This document shows positions 7,676 through 16,764 of a stretch of DNA of 42,656 nucleotides, piece by piece. This DNA comes from Campylobacterales bacterium. GTDB taxonomy: Bacteria > Campylobacterota > Campylobacteria > Campylobacterales > QNZT01. Location: NCBI GenBank assembly GCA_027055005.1, contig JALUNR010000051.1:1-42656 (forward strand). The letters are read 5' to 3'. Positions within the stretch are counted from its first letter, which is position 1. Every line of letters begins with the position of its first letter. Made by a program: the position numbers and the translations under genes. The notes beneath the pieces are model-generated. The model worked only from the letters and a program-made list of their open reading frames with translations, searched no databases and was not told the origin of the DNA.

Positions 7676-8341
7676 ATGGAAGAAAATCTTTCAGTGTGGA
7701 CGAGTATATCGTTTTGGCGAAGATCAGCAGCTTGGGTTACTGGTTTTGCAACTATTCTTTTAATTTGGCTAACATTTGACACTATTGGTCAAATTACTAT
7801 GGGTACAGATAAAGATTTGCAAAGTGGAGTAACCAAAAGAGTACCAGCTCCTACTGTAATCAATTATCATATTGATTACAAAATGAGTCAAAAAAGAGGT
7901 CATGAAGTTCCTGTTATTGGTCATAAAGAGCCTTTTTTTGGTAAAGAGTGGTCAATTAAAGATGCTAGAGCATTATTACACTTAGGAAAACTTACAGTTC
8001 AAGCAAAAAACTGTATGGATTGTCATACACTTTTAGGAAATGGGGCTTATTATGCACCAGATCTTACAAAAGCATGGCTTGATCCAAAGTGGAACAATGG
8101 AACTATGGAAGGTATAACTGGTAAAAAAACAAAAGAAGAAGCAATAGCTGAGTTTTTACAACATCCATCAAGATACCCAACTCATGCAAGAAAAATGCCA
8201 AATCTTGGTATAACTGCCAAAGAGGCTCAAGGTATAGTTGCATTTTTAAAACATATGAGTTCAATAGATACAAACGGTTTCCCTAGAAATTTCTCAAAAA
8301 CTGTTGACCAATATAAAGCAGGAGGAACAAATGCTCACTAG
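7676..8341 (+). CDS. norC: nitric oxide reductase subunit C (membrane-anchored cytochrome c)
   Basis: N-terminal TM, 'AKNCMDCHTLLGNGAYYAPDLTKAWLDP' CxxCH motif, 'HARKMPNLGIT' axial Met; RBS 'aaggagg'. Confidence 0.93.
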   Translation: MEENLSVWTSISFWRRSAAWVTGFATILLIWLTFDTIGQITMGTDKDLQSGVTKRVPAPTVINYHIDYKMSQKRGHEVPVIGHKEPFFGKEWSIKDARALLHLGKLTVQAKNCMDCHTLLGNGAYYAPDLTKAWLDPKWNNGTMEGITGKKTKEEAIAEFLQHPSRYPTHARKMPNLGITAKEAQGIVAFLKHMSSIDTNGFPRNFSKTVDQYKAGGTNAH

Positions 8342-9755
8342 TATAAAAACAGATAATATATCGCCAACTAAAAAACTGGGGATGATGTACTTTAGAGTTG
8401 CTATTGTTCTTTTTGGAGCACAACTTCTAATGGGTTTAATCGCTGCCATACAATTTATATATCCAAATTTTTTATTTGAGATATTTGATTTTTCAGTAGC
8501 AAGGATGGTTCATATAAATGCACTTGTAGTATGGATGCTATATGCTATGATTGGTTCAGTTTATTATATGCTTCCTGATGAAACAGGAGAAGAAGCAGTA
8601 GGACTTGGACTTGGAAAACTAGCTTTTTGGGTACTTACTGCTGCAGTTGCAGTTGTTGTTTTAGTATTTATTTTTATCCAAGTTGGACCTGGTAAAGAGA
8701 GTACTATTTGGTTTATAAATGAAGGTAGAGAGTATATAGAAGCTCCAAGATGGGCTGATATAGGTATAGTCGTTGTGGTTTTAATCTTTTATTATAATGT
8801 TTTCTTTACATTCTTAAAAGGTAGAAAAACTGGAATCATGACTGTCATGATAGCCAACCTTTTAGCTCTAGCTGGTCTCTACTTAGCAGGTATGTTCTTC
8901 ACTGACAATATTTCTATGGATCAGTACTGGTGGTGGTGGGTTATCCACTTATGGGTTGAAGCTACTTGGGAAGTTTTTGTTGGTACCCTAGCTGCTTATG
9001 CTCTTATCAAAATAATCTCTGCAAAAAGAGAAATAGTTGAGATGTGGTTATGGATAGAGGTATTAATGCTATTTGGTTCAGGAATTTTAGGTCTTGGACA
9101 TCACTATTTTTGGATAGGTACTCCTGAGTATTGGTGGGAGATTGGTGCACTTTTTTCTTCACTTGAACCAGTTCCACTAGTTGCTATGTTTGTTCATGTA
9201 CTATATGATTGGGGTAAAGAACAAGGTGCAAATGGAAATAAACCAGCTATTATGAATGGTCCTGCTATGGCTTGGATTGTTACAAATGCATTTGGTAACT
9301 TCCTTGGTGCTGGTATATGGGGATTTTTCCATACATTGCCTCAAGTAAATATCTATACTCACGGTACTCAGTTTACTGCAGCTCATGGACACTTAGCTTT
9401 CTTTGGAGCTTATGCAACTATTCTTATAGGTATGATGTATATGGGTGTTCAAGGAGCATATGGTGTAAAACAAATGAAAGCAACTTTCAACTCTAAAATG
9501 GCAATCTTTTTGATAACATTTGGTGTTATGGGTATGACTATTGCTCTAACCATCGCTGGATATGAGCAAGTTTTAGTTGAAAGAGCTGAACTAGGTGGCG
9601 GTTGGGATGCATTCTTTACTGCTCAAAACTTACCTTGGTATGTTCAAGCACAAGTTTGGAGAACAATCATGGGTATAGTAACATTTATAGGTTTTGTATA
9701 TCTTGTGTTGGATCTTCTAACTATAGGAACAAAAGCAAAATCTCAAGAAGTATAA
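8331..9755 (+). CDS. norB: nitric oxide reductase subunit B (cNOR)
   Basis: 'WWWWVIHLWVEATWEVFVGT', 'GHHYFWIGTPEYWWEIG', 'FSSLEPVPL', 'THGTQFTAAHGHLAFFG' with all expected His and Glu residues; start reassigned from 8304 to the ATG at 8331, which has 'aggagg' upstream. Confidence 0.96.
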   Translation: MLTSIKTDNISPTKKLGMMYFRVAIVLFGAQLLMGLIAAIQFIYPNFLFEIFDFSVARMVHINALVVWMLYAMIGSVYYMLPDETGEEAVGLGLGKLAFWVLTAAVAVVVLVFIFIQVGPGKESTIWFINEGREYIEAPRWADIGIVVVVLIFYYNVFFTFLKGRKTGIMTVMIANLLALAGLYLAGMFFTDNISMDQYWWWWVIHLWVEATWEVFVGTLAAYALIKIISAKREIVEMWLWIEVLMLFGSGILGLGHHYFWIGTPEYWWEIGALFSSLEPVPLVAMFVHVLYDWGKEQGANGNKPAIMNGPAMAWIVTNAFGNFLGAGIWGFFHTLPQVNIYTHGTQFTAAHGHLAFFGAYATILIGMMYMGVQGAYGVKQMKATFNSKMAIFLITFGVMGMTIALTIAGYEQVLVERAELGGGWDAFFTAQNLPWYVQAQVWRTIMGIVTFIGFVYLVLDLLTIGTKAKSQEV

Positions 9756-9764
9756 GGAGAAAAT

Positions 9765-9923
9765 ATGAATTTTCATTTAATAGAACCATTTACAGATGTA
9801 AATCATAGTTTTTTCGGTATGTTAAATCAGGGTCCTTTGACTTTGACTATATTTTTACATACTGTTATAATCCTTCCTATGTTTTGGATTTACTTTAGTG
9901 AAAAGAAAAAACTAGGAAAATAA
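9765..9923 (+). CDS. 52-aa single-TM protein immediately downstream of norB (not in the ORF track)
   Basis: MNFHLIEPFTDVNHSFFGMLNQGPLTLTIFLHTVIILPMFWIYFSEKKKLGK; RBS 'aagga' just upstream; starts 9 bp after the norB stop and ends 1 bp before a terminator palindrome. Confidence 0.75.
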   Translation: MNFHLIEPFTDVNHSFFGMLNQGPLTLTIFLHTVIILPMFWIYFSEKKKLGK

Positions 9924-9955
9924 AATATTAAAGGGGGATATCCCTCTTTAATATT
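9924..9955. terminator. intrinsic terminator hairpin of the norCB operon
   Basis: AATATTAAAGGGGGATATCCCTCTTTAATATT near-perfect 32-bp palindrome followed by 'atttt'. Confidence 0.8.
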
Positions 9956-9967
9956 ATTTTTAAACTC

Positions 9968-10372
9968 TTATCTCACCCATGTTCCTCTTTTAAAACTACT
10001 TCTACCTCTACTTATAATTCGTACATTTATACTATAATCATATATATCTACTTTTATTATTGGATTACCATATAATATATCTTGTTTCGCACTCCAACTA
10101 ACAGAACCATTTTTTATCATCCTTTCCAACCTAGCCCTATTTCTTTTATTACTAAATATAGAATCCCAAGTATCAGCACTTTGTCTAATTCTTCTAATAT
10201 GATAATTAAATCTATCCTGTCTAATAATAGCAGCTACACTATGCAATCTAACTCCTCTACTATTATAATGATCTACATCAGCAAGTTTTGCATAATAAGT
10301 ACCAATATATCCTGCATTTAAAATAGATACACTAAAACCTAAACTCAACAACAATCTTGTTAAATTTCTCAT
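9968..10372 (-). CDS. secreted hypothetical protein
   Basis: Signal peptide 'MRNLTRLLLSLGFSVSILNAGYIG', complete ORF with RBS 'aagga'. Confidence 0.6.
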   Translation of the reverse strand: MRNLTRLLLSLGFSVSILNAGYIGTYYAKLADVDHYNSRGVRLHSVAAIIRQDRFNYHIRRIRQSADTWDSIFSNKRNRARLERMIKNGSVSWSAKQDILYGNPIIKVDIYDYSINVRIISRGRSSFKRGTWVR

Positions 10373-10399
10373 TTTTCCCTCCTTATTGTGAAATTTAAT

Positions 10400-11125
10400 T
10401 TAATTTTTTTTTATCAATTCTGGTCTATATTCAAAGTGCATAGTATCAAAATGCTTCCATTTGCCACCCCATATAAATCCTTCACTTTCAAAAACTTTTA
10501 CTATTTCCAAAGGAATTTTATTTTTATAATTTTTACTCCATTTCCAATAATTAGCATATTTTGTATTTAAATCTATAGCTATTCCAAAGGAGTGTGCACT
10601 AAGTCTTTTTGTTCCAGATATATATCTCCAATTAAAGGTACCACCTAATGGAAATAAAAATTTTTCAATATCTGACTTCTTTCTTATTAAATTTTTCAAC
10701 TTCTTTTCGACATTTTTTAACTTAATCACTACATCATTTAACTTATTTATTTTTATCTTTTCACCAAACCAATTTATAGTTACTAAATTTTTATATACAG
10801 TATTTTTATTTTTTCCATATATTTTTTTAAATAATTGTTCATTTCTTATACGACCAGCATCATTTCTATTTAAGTTTTTAAAATTTTTAGGATACTTATA
10901 ATAAAATATATCCTCTATATCAGGATTATTTAATAATTTATCAAAATTTTTCTTCTTACCATCATCATAAATAAGTGTACTACCATCAGTAAAGATAATA
11001 TAATTTTTTCTACACCCTTTTATATCTTTATATTTTTTTATTAAAATATCCACATTCTTATCACATCTTGCATATAAATTTATAGCCAAAAACATCAAAA
11101 TACAATATAAAATATTTTCCTTCAT
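10400..11125 (-). CDS. M15-family (VanY-like) D-Ala-D-Ala carboxypeptidase
   Basis: Signal peptide; 'LSAHSFGIAIDLN' (SxHxxGxAxD) and 'GGKWKHFDTMHFEYRPEL' zinc motifs. Confidence 0.8.
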   Translation of the reverse strand: MKENILYCILMFLAINLYARCDKNVDILIKKYKDIKGCRKNYIIFTDGSTLIYDDGKKKNFDKLLNNPDIEDIFYYKYPKNFKNLNRNDAGRIRNEQLFKKIYGKNKNTVYKNLVTINWFGEKIKINKLNDVVIKLKNVEKKLKNLIRKKSDIEKFLFPLGGTFNWRYISGTKRLSAHSFGIAIDLNTKYANYWKWSKNYKNKIPLEIVKVFESEGFIWGGKWKHFDTMHFEYRPELIKKN

Positions 11126-11190
11126 ATTATATTATAACTCTATATAGTAAAAATAATTTTAAGTTTTTAAAATATATTTAATTTTAAGTT

Positions 11191-12042
11191 TTACGTAGTA
11201 ATAAATTTCTTTCTTATTCTATGACTCTCATAAGTTCCTAATATTTTAACTTCAGTAGAGAAAAAATCTAACTCTTCTAAAGCTCTTTTCATACAATCAG
11301 AATCAATATGCCCCTCTATATCAGCATGAAATCCAGTAGCATTTAGTGCGTTTTCAGCCGAGTAACTCTCTAATTTTAAAAGATTTATCCCATTTGTAGC
11401 AAAACCACCTAAGGCTTTATAAAGCGAGGCAGGAATATTTCTTACTTGAAAGATGATAGATGTTGAATAACTCTTACTTTTGTTAAATTTAGGTATTTCT
11501 TTATTTTTTGAAAGTATAAAAAATCTAGTAGTATTCCCTTTTATATCTTCAAAATGCTCTTGTAAAATCTTTAAATCATAAATTTTAGCTGCTAATGATG
11601 AAGCGATAGCTCCAAAAGATTTATCATTTAACTCTTTTATCTCTTTTGCACTTCCAGCAGTGTCTAGTTTTGCTATCGGTGTTAGATTTAGCTTACTTAT
11701 ATTATGAGAGCATTGTGCTAAAGCTTGTGGATGTGAAGCGACATATCTTAAATTTTCTATTTTTGATCCCTTTATTCCAAGCAAACAGTGAACTACTGGT
11801 TGAAAATGTTCCCCTACCACATAAAGATTCATCTTTGGAATAAGTCTATATATCTCCTCTACCCTTCCAGCAGTAGAATTTTCAAGTGGAATCATAGCAT
11901 ATATAGCTCTTTCATCCTCTACCATTCTCATAGCTTCGCTAAAAGTCTCACAAGCAACAGCATTTAAGTTTGGATAGGCACTACGACAAGCTTGCTCACT
12001 ATAAGCTCCACTAACACCTTGATAAGCTATTTTTGTAGTCAT
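11191..12042 (-). CDS. stand-alone prephenate dehydratase with ACT domain
   Basis: 'IAYQGVSGAYSEQA', 'IPLENSTAGRV', 'ASHPQALAQC', 'GNTTRFFILS', ACT 'INLLKLESYS'; start moved from 12129 to the ATG at 12042 (MTTKIAYQG). Confidence 0.88.
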   Translation of the reverse strand: MTTKIAYQGVSGAYSEQACRSAYPNLNAVACETFSEAMRMVEDERAIYAMIPLENSTAGRVEEIYRLIPKMNLYVVGEHFQPVVHCLLGIKGSKIENLRYVASHPQALAQCSHNISKLNLTPIAKLDTAGSAKEIKELNDKSFGAIASSLAAKIYDLKILQEHFEDIKGNTTRFFILSKNKEIPKFNKSKSYSTSIIFQVRNIPASLYKALGGFATNGINLLKLESYSAENALNATGFHADIEGHIDSDCMKRALEELDFFSTEVKILGTYESHRIRKKFITT

Positions 12043-12082
12043 GATTTTCTTTTGTTTTGAAGTTATAAGGGAAGAAGAGTTT

Positions 12083-13033
12083 TTAAACTCTTGCTTCCTC
12101 TCTTCTTTGTAGGTACTCCCATCTAGCATCTACTCTTTTTTGCCACTCTTCAAGAACATGAGCATTTTCAGGTTTAAACAAGTGTTTAAATCTTCCTTGA
12201 GATGCTAAGTAATCTTTAACAGGGATTACTTTTTTAGGTCTGTAAAGGATGTTTAACTCTGTACCATCTATTATTTCATATAGAGGAAAAACTAAACTCT
12301 CTGTTGCTAAATCTGATATATCGATAGTTTGATTTGGAGCAAATTTCCACTCAGTTGTACATGCACTCATAGCATTTATATAACAAGGTCCTTCATTAGC
12401 TAATGCTTTTTGAAAAGATTTAACCATAAGTTTCCATTTGTTTGGTGCTACTTGAGCAACATAAGAGGCTCCATTAGCCGCCATAATACCAACCATATCT
12501 TTTTTGTTTTGCTTCTCTCCATAACTTACGCGACCTGCTGGACTTGTTGTAGTTGATGCACCTATGGGAGTAGATGAACTTCTCTGACCTCCAGTATTTG
12601 CATAAACTTCATTGTCAAGACAGATATATGTAAAGTCATGACCTCTCTCAACAGCTCCACTTAACCACTGAAAACCTATATCATAAGTACTTCCATCTCC
12701 ACCAAATGCAACAAATTTTACACTTCTATCTGGATCTTTTAAAGTTCCTTTTCTTTTTCTAGCTTTATACATAGCCTCTGCACAACTAGCAGTAGTAGCA
12801 GCATTTTCAAATCCAACATGTATCCAACTTGTATCCCAAGAAGTATATGGATAAACTGCTGTTGAAACTTCTAAACATCCTGTATTTGTAGAGATAACCA
12901 AGTCATCATCTGTACAGTTCATAAGCTCTCTTACAATGATAGAGTGAGCACACCCTGGACAAAGTAGGTGAGCTCCTTCAAATCTATCATTTGAAGTTGA
13001 AAACTCTTTTAAATTTTTTATTATTTTACTCAT
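12083..13033 (-). CDS. porB: pyruvate:ferredoxin oxidoreductase beta subunit
   Basis: TPP-binding 'AFGGDGSTYDIGFQWLSGAVERGHDFTYICLDNEVYANTGGQRS'; part of a gamma-delta-alpha-beta operon. Confidence 0.9.
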   Translation of the reverse strand: MSKIIKNLKEFSTSNDRFEGAHLLCPGCAHSIIVRELMNCTDDDLVISTNTGCLEVSTAVYPYTSWDTSWIHVGFENAATTASCAEAMYKARKRKGTLKDPDRSVKFVAFGGDGSTYDIGFQWLSGAVERGHDFTYICLDNEVYANTGGQRSSSTPIGASTTTSPAGRVSYGEKQNKKDMVGIMAANGASYVAQVAPNKWKLMVKSFQKALANEGPCYINAMSACTTEWKFAPNQTIDISDLATESLVFPLYEIIDGTELNILYRPKKVIPVKDYLASQGRFKHLFKPENAHVLEEWQKRVDARWEYLQRREEARV

Positions 13034-13045
13034 AACACTCTCCCC

Positions 13046-14272
13046 CTACTTTTGCTCAAAAAATTCTAAAGTTGGACCTCTTAGTCCACTAAATTTTTGT
13101 ACTTTACCGATAATCTTACCAGCTTTTGCACACTCAGCCAAATCTTTATATATACCTTTTAAATGCTCTTGAGTCATATCTCTACCACCAAGACCATAGA
13201 TATAGTTTACCATAGGAACAAAGTTTCCACTACTGTACATTGCAGCCGCTACTTCATTATAAAGCATACCCATAGCACCACCTGGTGCACTTCTATCAAG
13301 ACAAGCTACCGCTTTTACATTTGAGAGAGCTTCTCTTATATCATCAAAAGGGAATGGTCTTAGTACTCTTGGAGCAACAACACCAGCTTTTATACCATCT
13401 TTTCTCATCTCTTCTGCAGCCATTACAGCACTCTCAACAGTAGTTCCAAGAGCAACGATAGCTACTTCTGCATCTTCCATCAAGTAACTTTCAACTCTGT
13501 TATATTTTCTACCAGTCTTTTTTTCAAACTCTGCAAAAACTTTCTCGATAACATCTCTACTATCCATCAAAGCTTTATGTTGTTTAGCTTTATGCTCAAA
13601 GTGCCAATCCTCTTCAGTTTGAGCACCATAAGTAACAGCTCTACTAAAATCAAGTAAATCATCTTTTGATTTATATTCACCAATAAAAGCATAAGCATCT
13701 TCATCTTGTAAAGGCTTAACCTTTTGGGCAGTATGAGAACATATAAATCCATCTTGATGAACTGCAACAGGAAGCCTTACACTCATATCCTCGCCTATTT
13801 TAAATGCACAAAGCATCAAATCATAAGATTCTTGTGGGTTAAATGCACAAAGATTAATCCAACCTGCATCTCTTGTTAAGTACATATCTGAGTGATCACC
13901 ATTTACATTTAATGGTGCAGCTAAAGCTCTGTTTACCATTGCTAGTACGATAGGAAGTCTCATACCACTTGCTTGATAGAGTACTTCTACCATCAAAGCT
14001 ATACCTTGAGAACTACTTGCAGTTGCAACTCTACCACCAGCTGCAGCTGCACCAACACAACCACTCATAGCAGCATGCTCACTCTCAACCATAACAAACT
14101 CACCATCGATATAGCCATCAGCTAAAAACTTAGCATAGTTTTGAACTGTTGGAGTTGATGGTGTAATAGGATATGCCGCAACAACATCAATCTGAGCTTG
14201 TCTCATAGCTTGTGAAAAAGCCATGTTACCATCCCAAACTTCTACCTCTTGTAACTCTAATTTCTCTGCCAT
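13046..14272 (-). CDS. porA: pyruvate:ferredoxin oxidoreductase alpha subunit
   Basis: 'VVAAYPITPSTPTVQ', 'VESEHAAMSGCVGAAAAGGRVATASSSQG', 'CLDRSAPGG'. Confidence 0.92.
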   Translation of the reverse strand: MAEKLELQEVEVWDGNMAFSQAMRQAQIDVVAAYPITPSTPTVQNYAKFLADGYIDGEFVMVESEHAAMSGCVGAAAAGGRVATASSSQGIALMVEVLYQASGMRLPIVLAMVNRALAAPLNVNGDHSDMYLTRDAGWINLCAFNPQESYDLMLCAFKIGEDMSVRLPVAVHQDGFICSHTAQKVKPLQDEDAYAFIGEYKSKDDLLDFSRAVTYGAQTEEDWHFEHKAKQHKALMDSRDVIEKVFAEFEKKTGRKYNRVESYLMEDAEVAIVALGTTVESAVMAAEEMRKDGIKAGVVAPRVLRPFPFDDIREALSNVKAVACLDRSAPGGAMGMLYNEVAAAMYSSGNFVPMVNYIYGLGGRDMTQEHLKGIYKDLAECAKAGKIIGKVQKFSGLRGPTLEFFEQK

Positions 14273-14274
14273 TA

Positions 14275-14676
14275 TTAATCCTTACTCTTTTTCTTTTTCT
14301 CAGGCCACTTAGCAAGTGCATCTTCATTTTTTTCATTTTCACCAAACATTAAAAGTGATTTTGGATTTGTAGGACAAACTTCCACACAAACTCCACAACC
14401 TTTACAGTGATCATAATCAACACCAATCATTTTTTTATCTCTACTTATGATAGAAGTATCTGGACAATATACCCAACAATTTTGACAATCTATACATATA
14501 TCTCTATTATAAACTGGCTTTATTACTCTCCAATCTCCAACATAAGCTTTAAAAGAGTTCCACTCGGCATAAGGTCTATCTTCTTGTTTGGTTTCTACCG
14601 CTTTATCAAATTCACCATCAAATGAAAAAAGCAGTGTCCCATCATTTACTTCATCCCAACCTACATATTTACTCAT
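14275..14676 (-). CDS. porD: pyruvate:ferredoxin oxidoreductase delta subunit (2x[4Fe-4S])
   Basis: 'CIDCQNCWVYCPD' and 'CKGCGVCVEVCP' ferredoxin motifs; operon context. Confidence 0.9.
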   Translation of the reverse strand: MSKYVGWDEVNDGTLLFSFDGEFDKAVETKQEDRPYAEWNSFKAYVGDWRVIKPVYNRDICIDCQNCWVYCPDTSIISRDKKMIGVDYDHCKGCGVCVEVCPTNPKSLLMFGENEKNEDALAKWPEKKKKSKD

Positions 14677-14685
14677 TTTTTACCC

Positions 14686-15243
14686 CTACTTAACTTCATT
14701 GTAAGCTCGCTCAATAGCGGCCATGTTTGCATCTATAATTTTTTGTGGAAACTTAGCTAACACTTTTAACATAGCATTTTGAAAGTAATCTAACTCAAAC
14801 ATACTAGATACTTTCATCAAAGCCCCAAGCATTGGAGTATTTGGTATAGCTCGTCCTATCGTATCAAGTGATATTTGCATACAATCCACTACATATACTT
14901 CTTTCCCTCTTAACTTTGGAACACTATCCAAAAGTTCCTCTTTGCTTAAATGTGAAGTTATAATGTATTTTGTACTTGTCTTTTCATTTGCAGTTATATC
15001 AGCTGTAAAAACTAGTGCTGGATCTATAACCAAAACATAGTCTGGATGCATAAATTTTTCATGATTTAGTATAGGTTCTTCATCTATTCTGTTATATGCA
15101 GTCATCGCTGCACCCCTCTTTGCAGAACCATAAAATGCAAATGCTTGCACTTCTTTTCCTGTATTTGCCACAACATCAGCTAAACCTTTAGCACCTGTTA
15201 CAGCACCTTGTCCAGCTCTGCTATGCCATCTCATCTCTAGCAT
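14686..15243 (-). CDS. pyruvate:ferredoxin oxidoreductase gamma subunit
   Basis: 'MRWHSRAGQGAVTGAKGLADVVANTGKEVQAFAFYGSAKRGA'; first gene of the operon. Confidence 0.9.
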   Translation of the reverse strand: MLEMRWHSRAGQGAVTGAKGLADVVANTGKEVQAFAFYGSAKRGAAMTAYNRIDEEPILNHEKFMHPDYVLVIDPALVFTADITANEKTSTKYIITSHLSKEELLDSVPKLRGKEVYVVDCMQISLDTIGRAIPNTPMLGALMKVSSMFELDYFQNAMLKVLAKFPQKIIDANMAAIERAYNEVK

Positions 15244-15303
15244 GAACTCTCCTTATATTTAGATTAAGTTACACTATGTTACATAATTACTCTTAATATT
15301 GGC

Positions 15304-15322
15304 TTCTTATTTTAAATAAGAA
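15304..15322. promoter_or_regulatory. perfect palindrome TTCTTATTT-T-AAATAAGAA upstream of the por operon
   Basis: 9-bp arms with 1-nt centre, about 60 bp upstream of the por gamma ATG; operator function is inferred. Confidence 0.35.
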
Positions 15323-15444
15323 ATATAATATTTTTTTATCTTTTAAATGCTTTTTTTACTTTTTAAAGATTACTAAAATAATATTTTCCAAAAGTTGTTT
15401 TTAATATTTTTACAAGTTACTTTTTGTAACAACATCAAATATAA

Positions 15445-16764
15445 TTACTTTCCTACCCCGCCTTTTTCAAGTAAATAATCACACTTTGTAGTATTTAAAG
15501 CTTTTTTAGCATCTAAATTTATATCAAAGATTGTTTGGGTTGACTGAACTATCAAGTCAGCTTCTGGAGTATTGGATAAGTTTTTTAAATTTATAGTGGG
15601 AATGTGTAAAAACTTTTTGAAAGTACTTTGTATGAGTTTTAAACTCTCATCTTCTTTTTCTTTATCTATAAAGCCTTTTTTTATTGCTTTTGCTAACTCC
15701 TCTCTCGCTATATTTTCAGCACGAAGTCTTATCTCTTTTATAAGTGGTTCTATTTTTAGTGAATTTATCCACTTATAAAACTCTTCTACTTGGTTTTCTA
15801 CTATCGCATAAGCTCCTGATGCATTTGTTTGTCTCTCTTTTATATTTTTATCAACTATCTCTTTAAGGTCATCAACAGCATAGATATTTATATTTTCACA
15901 ATCACACTTATCTATATCTCTTGGAACTGCTATATCAAACCAATACCTTTGAAAATTTACTTTATTTACCAACTCTTTTGTTATGATAGGCTCACTGGCT
16001 CCAGTGGCAGAAAAAAGAAGTCTGTAAGAGTTTACTATCTCTTTTAGTTTTGAAAATGGTTCTACTATGACATTTACATTTTCTATCTTTTCTGCTAAAA
16101 GTAAGGCTTTTCCTATATCTCTATTTACAAGAATTAGATTTGCTTCAGCTTTTGCCAAATGTTTTGCTACAAGTTCACCCATTTCTCCTACTCCAACAAC
16201 AACACCTGTGTATCCACCTAGATTTCCATCAAAAACTTCTTTTGCTTTTGCAACTGCAACACTTGCAACTGATACTGGATTTTTAGTAATATTTGTAGAG
16301 TTTCTTACTATTTGAGAACATTTAAAAGTATTTAACATAAGCCTTACTATATTTTGTCCACAAAAGCCATTGTCATAACTAAATCTAAAAGCATTTTTTA
16401 ACTGACCTGTTATCTGTGTTTCACCTATAACCAAACTATCAAGACTACTTCCTACCAAAAATAGATGTTTTACTGCTTCTTTGGCTTTATAAGTTTGTCC
16501 CGTTTTTTGGATTTCTTCTAAAGTAATATTTGTTTTTTGAACAAATAACTTTTCTATTTTAGATGAAATAGAGTCAAATTCACTCACATACATGATAATT
16601 TCCACTCTGTTACAAGTAGAAAGAATCGCAACTTCAAGTACTTCTTCTATCTCTAGAAGTTCCCCTTGAAAAGAAGCTAAAGATTTTTCATCATTGAAAG
16701 CTAATTTTTCACGAGTACAAATATCTGTATTTTTATGTGTATAGCTTTGTATTAAGTATTTCAT
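15445..16764 (-). CDS. hemA: glutamyl-tRNA reductase
   Basis: 'LSTCNRVEI', 'FLVGSSLDSLVIGETQITGQLKNAF', 'VVGVGEMGELVAKHL'. Confidence 0.95.
   Translation of the reverse strand: MKYLIQSYTHKNTDICTREKLAFNDEKSLASFQGELLEIEEVLEVAILSTCNRVEIIMYVSEFDSISSKIEKLFVQKTNITLEEIQKTGQTYKAKEAVKHLFLVGSSLDSLVIGETQITGQLKNAFRFSYDNGFCGQNIVRLMLNTFKCSQIVRNSTNITKNPVSVASVAVAKAKEVFDGNLGGYTGVVVGVGEMGELVAKHLAKAEANLILVNRDIGKALLLAEKIENVNVIVEPFSKLKEIVNSYRLLFSATGASEPIITKELVNKVNFQRYWFDIAVPRDIDKCDCENINIYAVDDLKEIVDKNIKERQTNASGAYAIVENQVEEFYKWINSLKIEPLIKEIRLRAENIAREELAKAIKKGFIDKEKEDESLKLIQSTFKKFLHIPTINLKNLSNTPEADLIVQSTQTIFDINLDAKKALNTTKCDYLLEKGGVGK

Noticed and set aside
8304-8330. Upstream extension of norB in the ORF track
   Set aside because: The ATG at 8331 has a strong aggagg ribosome-binding site and gives the expected NorB N-terminus; the extension overlaps norC coding sequence.
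9201-9808. ORFs overlapping norB (63 aa minus strand; 68 aa plus strand at 9602-9808)
   Set aside because: Out of frame with strongly conserved norB; the real downstream gene is the 52-aa ORF at 9765-9923.
11154-11192. Direct repeat TAATTTTAAGTTTT (two copies, 25 bp apart)
   Set aside because: Extremely AT-rich low-complexity intergenic DNA; no sign of an iteron or CRISPR-like array.
12083-15243. 2-oxoglutarate:acceptor oxidoreductase (OorDABC) for the four-gene oxidoreductase operon
   Set aside because: Gene order is gamma-delta-alpha-beta with POR-type alpha and beta motifs, matching pyruvate:ferredoxin oxidoreductase rather than the delta-alpha-beta-gamma Oor order.
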